64,000 nucleotides of DNA from Streptomyces violascens (GTDB lineage Bacteria; Actinomycetota; Actinomycetes; Streptomycetales; Streptomycetaceae), in contig NZ_BMUA01000034.1 of the NCBI RefSeq assembly GCF_014649955.1, positions 1 to 64,000 on the forward strand, written 5' to 3'. The notes below the pieces were generated by a model. That model searched no databases, was not told where the DNA came from, and worked only from the letters and a program-made list of their open reading frames with translations. How positions within the stretch are numbered: position 1 is the first letter of the stretch; every line of letters begins with the position of its first letter. Of the stretch, positions 18,147 to 27,771 are shown in pieces. The translations under genes were made by a program, and so were the position numbers.

Positions 18147-18622
18147 ATGTCCGCCCGGCCCAACAGGCAGCCGTTGCTTCCAACGCCCGCTCAGATAGGG
18201 GTCATCGCCAGGATGGCCGAGGGAATGAGCACGGCCGAGGCGGCCGTCGAGCTGTCCCGGGCGGTCGGCACGGTTAGCGCCGCGATGACGAGCGCCCACC
18301 GGCGCATCGGGGTACGTCACCGGCACGCTCTCGTCCACGCCTGCTACGTCCTCGACCTGATCCCCCGCGGCCCGATACCGCGCCGCCCCCGGGCGGCACC
18401 GATGCCGATGAGGTCCAGATTCTCTGGCGGCTGGCGCTCGACGACACCTACCTGCAGATCACCCACAACTGCGGCCTGTCGTCGCTCGACATCATGAAGC
18501 AGAAGATCCACGCCCTGCGGTCACGCTGGGACGCCCACAACGATCCCCACCTGATCACGCTCGGCTGGCGCTTCGGCGTACTCAACACCTCGCGGGGCAC
18601 GGGCGGCCACCACATCAAATGA
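18147..18622 (+). pseudogene. LuxR-like HTH regulator, frameshifted
   Basis: The first part (ATG 18147, AAAGG upstream) encodes an HTH: TPAQIGVIARMAEGMSTAEAAVELSRAVGTVSAAMTSAHRRIG, typical of small LuxR-like Streptomyces regulators. Around 18362-18366 the reading frame moves: the original frame becomes low-complexity and stops at 18497. The other frame reads PDTAPPPGGTDADEVQILWRLALDD and continues smoothly to WDAHNDPHLITLGWRFGVL and a stop at 18622. Adding one C to the C5 run would restore a single 158-159-codon gene. Either a real 1-base deletion or a sequencing error in a homopolymer. Confidence 0.7.
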
Positions 18623-18744
18623 CCTGGCCAGGGCCCGTTGTCAGTGCCGCCTGGCACGCTACCCACCGCACAGACACCATCCGCGACCAAACGATCACGT
18701 CGAGTGTTGATGCTGGTTTCGCAAAAGCGTAAGGAAGTACGACT

Positions 18745-19653
18745 GTGACCGACATGCCCGAGGCGATGCACCGCCTGGTGACCTCGGTGAGCGGAACGTT
18801 CCGCGTGGTCGCCGATCACTCCTCGCCGGGGATCGGCCGGCCCCGCACCTGGGAGGTCGAGGATCGGCACGGCTGCAGGTGGTTCGCCAAGCACAACCCC
18901 GGCCCCAAGCTGTTCCGACGTGAGGTGGCGGCCTACGAGTCGGGCTGGGCCGCAGCTCTGGGACCGGGCCGAGCTCCACTGTTGGCCGCCCACGACATCG
19001 GTGCCCAGGCCCTCGTGGTCACGGCCGTCCCCGGCCGCCCGGTGCGCGGACAGCGGCTGGCGGCCGAGCAGGAACGCGAGGTCTACCGCCAGGCCGGGCA
19101 GCTCCTCGCCCGCCTCACCGCCACCCCCGCCCACAGCCAACATCCCGCGTCCAGCACGATCGACTGGGATACGGAGGTGGAGCAGATGCTCCGCTCTGCC
19201 CGGTTGTACACGACACCGGAAGACCTGACGGTCCTGCGCGCCCTGACCCGCGAGCGGCCCGCCGACCTGCTGGCGGTGGTGTCGCACGGCGACTTCATGC
19301 CGCGGAACTGGCTGTGGGATCCCACCGAACAGGTCCTGCGGATCATCGACTTCGAACGGGCCGACACCCGGCCCTCCGCTCAGCGCGACCTGCCCCGCCT
19401 CTCCTACCGCATCCTCTATGACCGCCCCGATCTTGAGGCGTCGTTCTTCAACGGCCTCGGCCGGAAACTCTGCGAGACCGAACGGCACGCAGTCACCGCG
19501 TACGGGGCGCTGGATGCGATGAGCCTGCTGCGCTACGGCCTGGAGCACCACGACCTCGCCTCGGTGGACGAGGCCCACACCATGCTCCGCAACCTGCACA
19601 CCGAGTACGTCCGGGCCACGACCGGGGAAAGAGCCGGTGGGCGGCGTGGCTAA
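18745..19653 (+). CDS. APH-family phosphotransferase
   Basis: 302 residues from GTG 18745 (AAGGAAG upstream). Kinase features are the nucleotide-binding lysine region WFAKHNPGPKLFRREVAAYE, the catalytic loop HGDFMPRNWL and the metal-binding IIDFERA. It follows the frameshifted HTH gene in the same direction and precedes the double-Nudix gene, an arrangement seen in several Streptomyces genomes without a known function. It could modify a small metabolite. Nothing ties it to antibiotic resistance. Confidence 0.8.
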   Translation: MTDMPEAMHRLVTSVSGTFRVVADHSSPGIGRPRTWEVEDRHGCRWFAKHNPGPKLFRREVAAYESGWAAALGPGRAPLLAAHDIGAQALVVTAVPGRPVRGQRLAAEQEREVYRQAGQLLARLTATPAHSQHPASSTIDWDTEVEQMLRSARLYTTPEDLTVLRALTRERPADLLAVVSHGDFMPRNWLWDPTEQVLRIIDFERADTRPSAQRDLPRLSYRILYDRPDLEASFFNGLGRKLCETERHAVTAYGALDAMSLLRYGLEHHDLASVDEAHTMLRNLHTEYVRATTGERAGGRRG

Positions 19654-19889
19654 CGCGGCACGGCACCGTCGAGGAAGCACCGGCCACGGGGGTACACCCG
19701 GGCACGGGCCGGTGAACGGAGGTGTCTGCGGGCCGGCCGCTTCAGCGCCTCCTGCGCCCGCCTCGCACATGTTCCGGTCGTGGACACCCAGCCCCTCGCC
19801 CGACACGTCCTGCCCGGCCTTTCCTCATACAGCCTCGATGTGCTCCTCCCCCATGGGGACATTCCACAGCCACCCGTCGGCACCGGGCG

Positions 19890-20039
19890 ATGGACGACGT
19901 CACGGTCACCGCCGCGCTCTTCCACCGCCTGTTGACGAGAGCCGACCGCCCTCGTGCAATCTCCCGTCTCGGCGACCTCGTGCGCGTGGCCGCCGGAACA
20001 CCCCGGGCGGCCCAACCCACCCAACTCGACTTCTCCTGA
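19890..20039 (+). CDS. Possible small ORF, 49 aa
   Basis: The frame starting at ATG 19890 encodes DDVTVTAALFHRLLTRADRPRAISRLGDLVRVAAG, a plausible amphipathic helical peptide, and stops 19 bases before the double-Nudix start. No good ribosome-binding site is seen. The rest of 19654-20057 shows no convincing coding sequence. Confidence 0.25.
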   Translation: MDDVTVTAALFHRLLTRADRPRAISRLGDLVRVAAGTPRAAQPTQLDFS

Positions 20040-20057
20040 ACGTCCTTGGAGCCCACC

Positions 20058-21089
20058 GTGCAGACCCCTCACTCCTACCCATTAGATCCATCCACCTCGA
20101 ACGGCGTCATGACGCCTTCACCGGTCCTGCGGGTGACCTCGCTGGTGATGGACGCCAAGGGGCGGATCGGGCTCCTGGAACGCGACGGAGCCGCGGTCCT
20201 GCCGGGCGGTGTCGTGTGCGGCGGCGAAAGCCCCGAGGCGACACTGGCCCGGCACCTGGCAGCGCAGTTCGGCGCGCCGATTCCGGTCGGCCGCCTGCTG
20301 GCCGTCGATTCGCTTCCGGCCGCCGAGGACGAGCTGGACACCGTGGTGCACCTGCACTTCGCCGGACCCCTCACCACTCTTCCGGTCACGCCCCGCTGGA
20401 CCGCTTCGGGCAGGGTCCGGTGGGAGGCTCCCGAGATCGCCACCCATCTGCTTGCTCCGCACCCGGCCGGGCAGGTGCGGGCGGCGCTGGCCGCTTGGTG
20501 GGCGGGGTCCGTGGCCCACCTGGTCGCAGGGATCGTCCAGCCGGGCTCGGCCGCCGGGCTGTCCCCCGTTGAGCGCGCCTCGCTGGAAGAGGCCAATGCC
20601 CTGGATCCGGCGTCCTACCGGGCGGTCCGCCCGAAGGTGATCTGCGCCGCCACCGTGCTGCTCCCCGACGCGGCCCACCGGGTGCTACTGGTCCAGCCCG
20701 CCTACCACACGGAGAATCGGTGGCAGTTGCCCGGCGGCGGTATCGACAGCGACGTCGGCGAGAGTCCTCGCACGGCCGCCCGCCGCGAAGTACGCGAAGA
20801 GCTCGGCCTGGATCTGCCGTTGGGCCGCCTGCTTGCCGTGAACTGGGCGAACGACACCCCACACCCGAGCCGGGTCGGCTTCACCTTCAGCGGCCCGGTG
20901 CTGGGCGAGTCCGATCTCGCCCGTATCCGCATCCCTCCAAGGGAGATACGGGCCTGGCGGATGGTCGCCGAAGACGAACTGGTGCACCTGGTCGGGGCCC
21001 CGCTGCGGGAGCGGGTCGCCGCGTGCCTGACGGCGCTGCGGCACGGCAGCGGGCCGCTGGAGCTGCACGACGGCACCCTCTGGCAATGA
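20058..21089 (+). CDS. Protein with two Nudix-type domains
   Basis: 343 residues from GTG 20058 (TTGGAG six bases upstream). The C-terminal domain has a complete Nudix box, GGGIDSDVGESPRTAARREVREELGL, so it should hydrolyse a nucleoside-diphosphate derivative. The N-terminal domain has a similar fold pattern with a degenerate box (GGVVCGGESPEATLARHLAAQFGA) that lacks the REUxEE residues, so it is probably non-catalytic. This tandem arrangement suggests an evolved regulatory or substrate-binding N-domain. It closes the HTH/APH/Nudix group. Confidence 0.85.
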   Translation: MQTPHSYPLDPSTSNGVMTPSPVLRVTSLVMDAKGRIGLLERDGAAVLPGGVVCGGESPEATLARHLAAQFGAPIPVGRLLAVDSLPAAEDELDTVVHLHFAGPLTTLPVTPRWTASGRVRWEAPEIATHLLAPHPAGQVRAALAAWWAGSVAHLVAGIVQPGSAAGLSPVERASLEEANALDPASYRAVRPKVICAATVLLPDAAHRVLLVQPAYHTENRWQLPGGGIDSDVGESPRTAARREVREELGLDLPLGRLLAVNWANDTPHPSRVGFTFSGPVLGESDLARIRIPPREIRAWRMVAEDELVHLVGAPLRERVAACLTALRHGSGPLELHDGTLWQ

Positions 21090-21248
21090 CCAGTGCTCCG
21101 AACGTCCGGATACAAAGACAGTGTTGGAGGCAAAAGCACCTGCGGCAACGCCTTGTCCCAACACCGCACCGCCGCCTTGCGGCCGTAATGCTCCCCCGCA
21201 CCCCCAACACGCCGTCTCTAAAGCCCCGTTCGGGCGATAGAGGGAGTG

Positions 21249-21696
21249 CCTGTGTTCACCGTACGGCCCGCCAACCTCAATACTTACAAGCTCCGCCTGG
21301 CTGACCGAGGGACAGCTGCCTGGCGGGCTCGGGTCCAGGCGGTCCGGAGATCGCGCCCGACGTCCTGGCGTTGCAGGAGGTCGTCGTCGACGGAGCCCGT
21401 ACGGGCCAAGACCGGTGGGAGGACATGGTGGCACTCACGGTCCGCGCGTTCGCGGCAGGACTGCCAGCTGACCGCCGAGGCTCGGCGCCACGGGAGGCGA
21501 CGGCCGGGCACCTGGGAGAACGGCTCCGGCCGCACGTGCTGTGGCTGCCGCAGGACCAGCCCCACGTTGTGGCTTACCGCCACGAGGTCGCCGAGGTAGT
21601 CACCTCGGACGCGGATATCGTGGCGACCCCGACCCGTGAGATGAGCGCCGGATCGACCTCGTGCTTGCCAGCCGTCCTGTCGCCCCGGCGCTGGAT
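21249..21696 (+). pseudogene. Decayed endonuclease/exonuclease/phosphatase-family gene
   Basis: Three frames carry successive pieces of one EEP-fold protein. Frame 1 (from GTG 21249) reads FTVRPANLNTYKLRLADRGTAAWRARVQAVRRSRP. Frame 2 from about 21358 reads PDVLALQEVVVDGARTG, which includes the family's metal-binding LQE motif. Frame 3 near 21640-21690 reads RRIDLVLASRPVAPAL, the family's C-terminal RIDYVL-type signature. No frame is long enough for a complete protein, so at least two frameshifts have inactivated it. Confidence 0.6.
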
Positions 21697-22503
21697 CATC
21701 CAGGCCGCCCGCTCGCGCACCGCCGACGGCCGGCTCGCCGACGGCGACCGGATGGAGGCCGCCGGGAAGCACCTACAGGGTCAGCTCGACACGGTGGCTC
21801 CGATCGAGATTTACCTCGGTCCGGCCGCTGCCAGCCGCTTGGCGGTCATCCCCGGATCGTGCCCGTCTGCGAGACCGCGATGCCAAATCCGGACCCGGCG
21901 GCTGTCCTCAACCAGCGGGTGCGGGCCGCTGTCGCCAGGGCCAGCCTGGACATGGCCGCAGCATGCGATGCCCGCTCGGGCAACCTCACCTCAACTTAGG
22001 GACGAGTCGGCACTTACAACAGGTAGTTGGCGAACCGCTCGGACCGGCTCGTCTCCCCGCTGGCGCACCGGGTCCGACGTCACATAACCGTCACCGTCGA
22101 CTCCGTGTGGCTGGTGTGGGAACGCCAGCACCGGCGCGAGGACCCTCGCGTCTGGCTACCGACGATATCTCTGCGATTCCGGTCACATCGGTCCGGGGTG
22201 TAGGGGCTCGACGGGCTGCCATCGATTTTCTGCGTACCGTCGGGGCCAATTGCGATCGGCGCGCGAAGTAGCCGCCTTTTACTTCCACTTGACGTTTCGA
22301 CTGCTCCCTTCCTGGGATTCCGCCGACCCCCGAGGGCGGACCGGCAGGGCGTCAACGTGACACTAAATCCTCCGAATAATCCGGACAGTTAAGGCATCTG
22401 ACCCTTTATCCGGCGGAGCTTCATTGGTCTGTACCAACGGGTAGGGTCACGGCTCATGTGCGGCGCATCAGTGCTGCGCATGAAGCATGTGAAGGGGGAA
22501 ATA
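21697..22503 (+). other. Intergenic/degenerate region
   Basis: About 0.8 kb without a convincing gene. A short open stretch (ATG 21881, about 39 codons, DPAAVLNQRVRAAVARASLDMAAACDARSG) may be a gene fragment. The final 200 bases are less GC-rich and probably hold the promoter of the secreted protein at 22504; no specific promoter motif could be assigned. Confidence 0.4.
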
Positions 22504-25500
22504 ATGAAGCCCGTCATATCGGGTATCAGAAAGAAGGTTGCCTTCGGTGCGGCCCTTGTGGTCCTCGCCGAAACGGCACTTCTCGCCACCGGCATGGCCA
22601 ATGCCGCCCCGGGGGGATCGAATTCACCTGGTCGTCCGACCAAGGCGTCTCCGGTAGAGGTGTCACAGGAGGACGTACTCAAGGGCGATATCGCCTGGGC
22701 TGCCCAGCACGCGAAGGGCAGCAGGGTGTGGGCGATTACGGAAGCGAAGCAGACGGGGAAGAAGGTTGTCGTCACCGACGACACCACTGCCACGACACTT
22801 ACGTTCGCCAACCCGGACGGCACGCTGACCACCGAGACCACCCCCGGCCCCGAGCGCGTGTGGCGGGACGGAAAATGGCAGGCGTTCGACGCCACGCTGA
22901 CCAAGAATGCCGACGGCTCGGTGTCAGCGAAGTCGCACCCGGCGGATCTCAAGCTCGCTGGCTCCGGCGGCCAGATCCCCACCGGCCTACGGGCCGCGCA
23001 GTCCGCGCCGGAGCGCGACCTCGCCACCATCGGCGAGGGCAAGAGCAAGATCACCCTCGGCTGGCACGGCGGCCTGCCCGCACCCGAACTCGACGGCACC
23101 CGCGCCACCTACAAAGGTGCCCTGCCGGATGCCGACGTGATCGTGGACGCCACCCGTACCGGGTTCGAGCAATACGTCCGCGTCAACAAGCGGCCGCAGG
23201 GCGACTACACGTACACCCTCCCCATCCGCACCCAGGGCCTTGAGGCCCGCCAGGGCAAGGGCGGGGCGATCGAGTTCGTCGACACCACGACGGGCGCGGT
23301 CGAGGCGGAGATGCCCGCACCCGTCATGTGGGACGCGCAGGTCGACAAGGTGTCCGGCACCCACTCCAACACCCGTCCCGCAGGCGTAGAGATCGTCAAC
23401 AAGGGCGGCGGGAACGTCGACCTGGTCATGAAGCCGGACACGAAGTGGCTGGCCGACCCGGGCACCCAGTACCCGGTCACCATCGACCCCACCACCTCCG
23501 GCCTCTCCAACCTCGGCGACACCTACATCCAGCAGGGCGAGTCCGGGTCGAACTGGTCGGACGTCGAGCTGGACTTCGGCAACCCCGGCACAAAGAACGC
23601 CAACGGCACCCCGCGCGTCGCCCGTTCCTACATCAGCTGGAACGCGGAACAGTTCAAGGACGCGCTGATCACCGACGCGAAGCTGTCGCTGTGGAACTTC
23701 CACTCCGGCAACACGGACTGCGTCGATGCCTGGTGGCAGGTGTGGGACACGAAGAACCCGAACGGAGCTTCGATCACCTGGGCCAACCAGGACACGACGG
23801 GCACCTGGCGCCAGCAGTTCGCCAAGGGCACCGAGACCCGGGGCAACCCTGCCTGCACGGCCAAGCCGGACGGGTGGATCAACGCCGACGTCACCAGCCT
23901 CGTCCAGACCTGGGCCTCGGCCAAGGCGTCGGACGGCACCACCGGCCTGCGCAGCTACTCCGAGGCGAACACCTCGGACTGGAAGCGCGTCAACTCCGCG
24001 AATGCCACCAGCAATCCGCCGAAGCTGACCGTCACCTACAACTACCGGCCCCAGAGCGGCGACAAGCAGCAGGCCGGGCCGCCCTTCAAGTCCTACGCCG
24101 GCGTATGGGCTGTCAACACGACCGGCCCCACCTTGCGTGACACGTTCGACGACCGCAACGCCGGCGACAGGGTCAACGGCACCTTCCAGGTGTACGACGC
24201 CGCGACGAACACACCGGTCAAGGCACCCAACGCCGATGGTGTGTTCGTCTCCGAGTTCGGTCCGCCAGGCACCCCGGTGGATGTGAAGATCCCGGACGGG
24301 ACACTGCAGGACGGCCGTACCTACAAGTTCCGCACCAACGCCTACGACGGCACCCACTACAACACCGACTGGTCGCCGTGGCGCCAGTTCGTCGTCGACA
24401 CCACCGCGCCGGGGGCTCCGACGAAGATCGCTTCGACCGACTACCCCGAGGGCGCATGGACGGCGAACAAGGGCGACGGCACCTTCGACATCACACCAGC
24501 GGCCGGTGACGATGCCCGAGGTATCGAGAGCCGTACCAACGGTGGCGCTTGGAGTGCGGAGAAGCCCGCCGTTGCCGGTAAGCCCACTACGGTGACGGGC
24601 AAGCCGGGCGAGCGTGGCATGAACCGTACCGAGGGCCGCGCGGTTGACCGCGCCGACAACAAGGGCGCGGAGAAGGTCTACGACTACGGCACCGGCAAGA
24701 AGCCGATCAGCGGCGACACCGCCATACCGGCCGCAGGTGGAACCGAGGAAGACACCATCCCGGAGGAGGAGCCATACGAAGCGCAGGACACTCCTAAAAG
24801 GCAGGAGAGCCCGCATGGTGTTCCTCTGAAGCCCGGAAGCCGCGACAAATGCTATAAGACCGATAACTCTGACATCGAGATGTGCCAGAGCCGTAAGTAC
24901 GACGCCGAGATTGCAAAGGCAGCGAGGGCACTTCCTGCGGCACCCGCTGATGCTCTCGTCCCCTGGTGCAGCGCCCCGACGACCAGCGGTTACACACTCA
25001 CCCGCCGCGAGGGCTGCCACAAGGTTGGTGTAGTGGTCGACTGGTGGCGGATCAGCACCAATCAGCCGCCCCAGCACATCGGCACCGCCATCTTCCTCGT
25101 ACGCGAAGAGATGAAGCTGGACAACAAGGGCGAGTGGCTGCAGCGGAACTTCATCAGCCCGCTGTCCATCGACGGTGACCTGGGGACGGTGACACTTGAT
25201 TACTGGGACACCAATTGCGGTGGTGACACCGTATGCAACAAGGAATTCATCGGGCCCGAGTTCACCGGCCCGACCTCCTGGACCACCGCCTCGTCGGTGA
25301 CCCAGGAGACCGTCCAGACGCGTAAGTTCACCTGGAAGACGGCGGCCGCCGGCAAGTCCCAGGTGTTCGACCGCGGCAGTTTCCTCGGCTTCAAGTCGTC
25401 CGCTGTTCCTGGCGCGGTGAAGATCACCGAGCCGAGCTGGGTGTTTTGGGGCCAGATTCGATGCGACCAGATGATGCCGAATGCCGCGTCCGTCGGTTGC

Positions 25501-26043
25501 GTCTTCCCCAAGTACACGCCGACGTTCGACCTGAAGCAGAAGAACGCAGAGGCCGCCGCGCTGTACTACATGGAGATGCGCGACAAGCTCGACTGGCACC
25601 CCGGCAGCGAGAAGCACAACAGCCCGCTGCACCGCGAATTCGACACGGCCAAGCGAGACCAGAACCGTGGTGTCGTCTGCCCGGACAGTGGCCCATACGC
25701 ACTGGTCCTGCACCCGGACGCGACCGGAGACAAGAAGAAGACCCAGTGCGACGAGTACGCCTTCGCCGCCTCCAAGGAGAGCGGTGGATCGCAGGCGGGT
25801 CTCAACGGTTCACAATGCCTCCAGGCGTATGCCCGTAAAGATGCCGACAACAAGTGGCGTCTCTACGACGACTTGAGGGCGCCGAACACCGCCCCCACCT
25901 ACACGGAGAAGTGTGCCCGCGCCACCATGGCCGGCGCCCAGAACGAACGTGCTGGATCCCGCCTCTCGGGCTTTTACACCAAGCAACGAATGCTGGACAA
26001 CGATGCGTACTTCATCGACGTCCCCGATCTCGTCAAGCCATAG
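22504..26043 (+). CDS. Secreted DNRLRE-domain protein with NucA/NucB-like nuclease C-terminus
   Basis: 1179 residues. ATG 22504 is preceded by GGGGGAA. A signal peptide (MKPVISGIRKKVAFGAALVVLAETALLATGMANA) indicates secretion. Residues about 335-510 match the DNRLRE-type region (NLGDTYIQQGESGSNWSDVELDFGN … SLWNFHSGN) found in Streptomyces surface toxins. A fibronectin-like and linker region (600-760) follows. The C-terminus has NSPLHREFDTAKRDQNRGVVC and CDEYAFAAS (Cys1082, Asp1083, Glu1084), then AGAQNERAGSRLSGFYTKQRMLDNDAYFI. This is the arrangement of the NucA/NucB DNase superfamily, where the DE pair is catalytic. It is likely a secreted DNase toxin; the convergent SUKH-type gene is its candidate immunity protein. 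Confidence 0.8.
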   Translation: MKPVISGIRKKVAFGAALVVLAETALLATGMANAAPGGSNSPGRPTKASPVEVSQEDVLKGDIAWAAQHAKGSRVWAITEAKQTGKKVVVTDDTTATTLTFANPDGTLTTETTPGPERVWRDGKWQAFDATLTKNADGSVSAKSHPADLKLAGSGGQIPTGLRAAQSAPERDLATIGEGKSKITLGWHGGLPAPELDGTRATYKGALPDADVIVDATRTGFEQYVRVNKRPQGDYTYTLPIRTQGLEARQGKGGAIEFVDTTTGAVEAEMPAPVMWDAQVDKVSGTHSNTRPAGVEIVNKGGGNVDLVMKPDTKWLADPGTQYPVTIDPTTSGLSNLGDTYIQQGESGSNWSDVELDFGNPGTKNANGTPRVARSYISWNAEQFKDALITDAKLSLWNFHSGNTDCVDAWWQVWDTKNPNGASITWANQDTTGTWRQQFAKGTETRGNPACTAKPDGWINADVTSLVQTWASAKASDGTTGLRSYSEANTSDWKRVNSANATSNPPKLTVTYNYRPQSGDKQQAGPPFKSYAGVWAVNTTGPTLRDTFDDRNAGDRVNGTFQVYDAATNTPVKAPNADGVFVSEFGPPGTPVDVKIPDGTLQDGRTYKFRTNAYDGTHYNTDWSPWRQFVVDTTAPGAPTKIASTDYPEGAWTANKGDGTFDITPAAGDDARGIESRTNGGAWSAEKPAVAGKPTTVTGKPGERGMNRTEGRAVDRADNKGAEKVYDYGTGKKPISGDTAIPAAGGTEEDTIPEEEPYEAQDTPKRQESPHGVPLKPGSRDKCYKTDNSDIEMCQSRKYDAEIAKAARALPAAPADALVPWCSAPTTSGYTLTRREGCHKVGVVVDWWRISTNQPPQHIGTAIFLVREEMKLDNKGEWLQRNFISPLSIDGDLGTVTLDYWDTNCGGDTVCNKEFIGPEFTGPTSWTTASSVTQETVQTRKFTWKTAAAGKSQVFDRGSFLGFKSSAVPGAVKITEPSWVFWGQIRCDQMMPNAASVGCVFPKYTPTFDLKQKNAEAAALYYMEMRDKLDWHPGSEKHNSPLHREFDTAKRDQNRGVVCPDSGPYALVLHPDATGDKKKTQCDEYAFAASKESGGSQAGLNGSQCLQAYARKDADNKWRLYDDLRAPNTAPTYTEKCARATMAGAQNERAGSRLSGFYTKQRMLDNDAYFIDVPDLVKP

Positions 26044-26061
26044 CAAGAGTAGCTAGATAGA

Positions 26062-26102
26062 AAGAGGGGTCCCCTCCCGGCGTACGGGAGGGGACCCCTC
26101 TT
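26062..26102. terminator. Perfect 18-bp bidirectional hairpin terminator
   Basis: AAGAGGGGTCCCCTCCCG (26062-26079) pairs exactly with 26085-26102 across a 5-base loop, between the convergent nuclease-like and SUKH-like genes. The AA…TT edges give short A and U tracts in both directions. Confidence 0.9.
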
Positions 26103-26109
26103 CACTGTC

Positions 26110-26727
26110 CTAACCCTGGATCTTCTCCAACGTCCAGTTGAGGTGCCGCGGCGGGCCTTCGTCCAGCTGGGGAACGCGCGAATAGTGGGGCGAATACGGC
26201 ATCGGGGACCCGGAGTCAAGGGACTCAGCCATCATCCTGACCATCTCCCCCAAATCCTTCCAGCGGACCGCGGTGACCTCACTGCCCTCGTAGTCGAGCT
26301 CGATGATGTTGCCGTAGGTGTCGCCGGGCCGGTGGTCGATCAACAAGCTCTGCCCCGTCTGCGTGCCGGCGATGGGGAGCCACAACGGGTCCGCCCACGG
26401 ATCGAGAATCCAATGCTCGGGATCCTCCTCACGCTGCTCATCGAACTCTTCAAGCATCTCCTCCATGTACTCCGGGCCGCCCTTGAGCCCTTCGACGTCG
26501 TACGGGACGTGGCCGCCCGGCCAGACAGGGGCGTCATACAGGGGGGCGCCGTCGTGGATGCCGAGCCACTGCACGAGGTGCGGGTGGAGCGGGTACGCGA
26601 TGGCGTCCTGGAGGGACTGGACAGCCTCTTCGGAGGCAGGCGGGCGCAACCCGGAGAGGGCATTGGTGCACTGGTGCTGCCGAAGCCAACTCTCGATACG
26701 GGACCAAGCTTGTACGACATCGCTCAT
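26110..26727 (-). CDS. SMI1/KNR4 (SUKH)-family protein, candidate immunity
   Basis: 205 residues from ATG 26727 (the open frame continues upstream but the SUKH fold begins here). Family hallmarks: SRIESWLRQH at the start, LRPPASEEAVQSLQDAIAYPLHPHLVQWLGIHDG (the conserved helix-strand LP..l..wl..hdG), DPLWLPIAG and GNIIELDYEGSEVTAVRWKDLGEMV. SUKH proteins are common immunity proteins for nuclease toxins. Here the gene converges on the nuclease-like toxin gene rather than following it on the same strand, so pairing is inferred from proximity. Confidence 0.85.
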   Translation of the reverse strand: MSDVVQAWSRIESWLRQHQCTNALSGLRPPASEEAVQSLQDAIAYPLHPHLVQWLGIHDGAPLYDAPVWPGGHVPYDVEGLKGGPEYMEEMLEEFDEQREEDPEHWILDPWADPLWLPIAGTQTGQSLLIDHRPGDTYGNIIELDYEGSEVTAVRWKDLGEMVRMMAESLDSGSPMPYSPHYSRVPQLDEGPPRHLNWTLEKIQG

Positions 26728-26978
26728 GACGGACACGGTACCGGCGCACCGCAGCGAGCCACGGACGCCACGGGATAAGGGCAACCCCACGAAGCCCATG
26801 AGGCTTGTGAGGAGTCGGGTGCGGCGTCAAGTTGAATGGCCAGCTCCAGGGAAACGGACCGGTCGAGGCCCTGGCACCGCGCCCCTGGACCGCGTTGATT
26901 CTCTCGGGGCTGGGCTGACATGCCGGGCTGCGGATTAAGCGGACGGCGAAGCTCGTTCGACAGGGCTCGACGGCCATG

Positions 26979-27683
26979 TCAGTGGGCTTTTTGCCGGGAT
27001 ACGAAGCCTTCCAGCAGCCCGATCAAGGCTGTCGTATCCGAGAGGTCCGGCAACACCACCGCAGCGCCGACTCTGGCCAGTTCGGCCTGGCTGTGGACGC
27101 CAGTAGCGACCGCGATGGCATGGGCGCCCGCCACCTCAGCGGCCTCGACATCCCGGGGGGTGTCTCCGACCAGCACCACGGGCGTCTCCGTCGGCAGACC
27201 ATAGCGGTGGCGTACACGAGTGCGAGCTACATCTACCAGTGCGGGCCGCTGTTCTGCGTCCGCTCCGTAGGCACCGACGGACAGGTCGACCAGTCCGTCC
27301 AGGTCGAAGGCAGCCAGCTTTACCCGGGCATTGGCCTGGATGTTTCCAGTGAGAACTGACGACACCCAACTCTCCTGTGCGGAAGCTGTTTTGAGGATGG
27401 TTCGGACTCCGGGTAGTGCGTTGCCGCGAGCACGCAGGGCGTCGGCCCGTTCTTGACCAGCCTGGGTGAGAGCGGCCTCGATCTGTGGCCAAGGGGGCTC
27501 GGTGAGCGCATGCTGGTTGAACAGGCCGCGCATGATCAATCGGTCTGTGCGTCCCTCCGTCGCGGCAGCATGTTCCGGCCACTTGCCCGTGAGCAGCGCG
27601 TAGGCTCGGGCGTAAATCTCCTTGCTGACCCCGGAGTTCTCGATAAGCGTGTGGTCGATGTCCCACAGGACGATGAGCGGCAT
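26979..27683 (-). CDS. HAD-superfamily hydrolase
   Basis: 234 residues from ATG 27683. Motif I is LWDIDHTLI (Asp8, Asp10), followed by an alpha-helical cap, then motif II in VLTGNIQ, and motif IV VVLVGDTPRDVEAAEVAGAHAIAV. It belongs to the phosphoglycolate-phosphatase-like branch and should dephosphorylate a small sugar- or nucleotide-phosphate. It is divergent from the XRE/PLD-like gene. Confidence 0.88.
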   Translation of the reverse strand: MPLIVLWDIDHTLIENSGVSKEIYARAYALLTGKWPEHAAATEGRTDRLIMRGLFNQHALTEPPWPQIEAALTQAGQERADALRARGNALPGVRTILKTASAQESWVSSVLTGNIQANARVKLAAFDLDGLVDLSVGAYGADAEQRPALVDVARTRVRHRYGLPTETPVVLVGDTPRDVEAAEVAGAHAIAVATGVHSQAELARVGAAVVLPDLSDTTALIGLLEGFVSRQKAH

Positions 27684-27771
27684 ACCGCCAGCGTAAGCAC
27701 CGTCCAGTACCAGCCATGCCTCCGGGCCACCCCGGTCCCGCCCTTGCTTGCCCTTGGACAACTCGGCTTGG

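Noticed and set aside
22987..25713. Long open frame of 908 codons on the minus strand
   Set aside because: Mirror of the secreted nuclease-like gene; high-GC coding DNA gives long antisense frames. Composition is Val/Gly/Arg-rich with no domain or start site.
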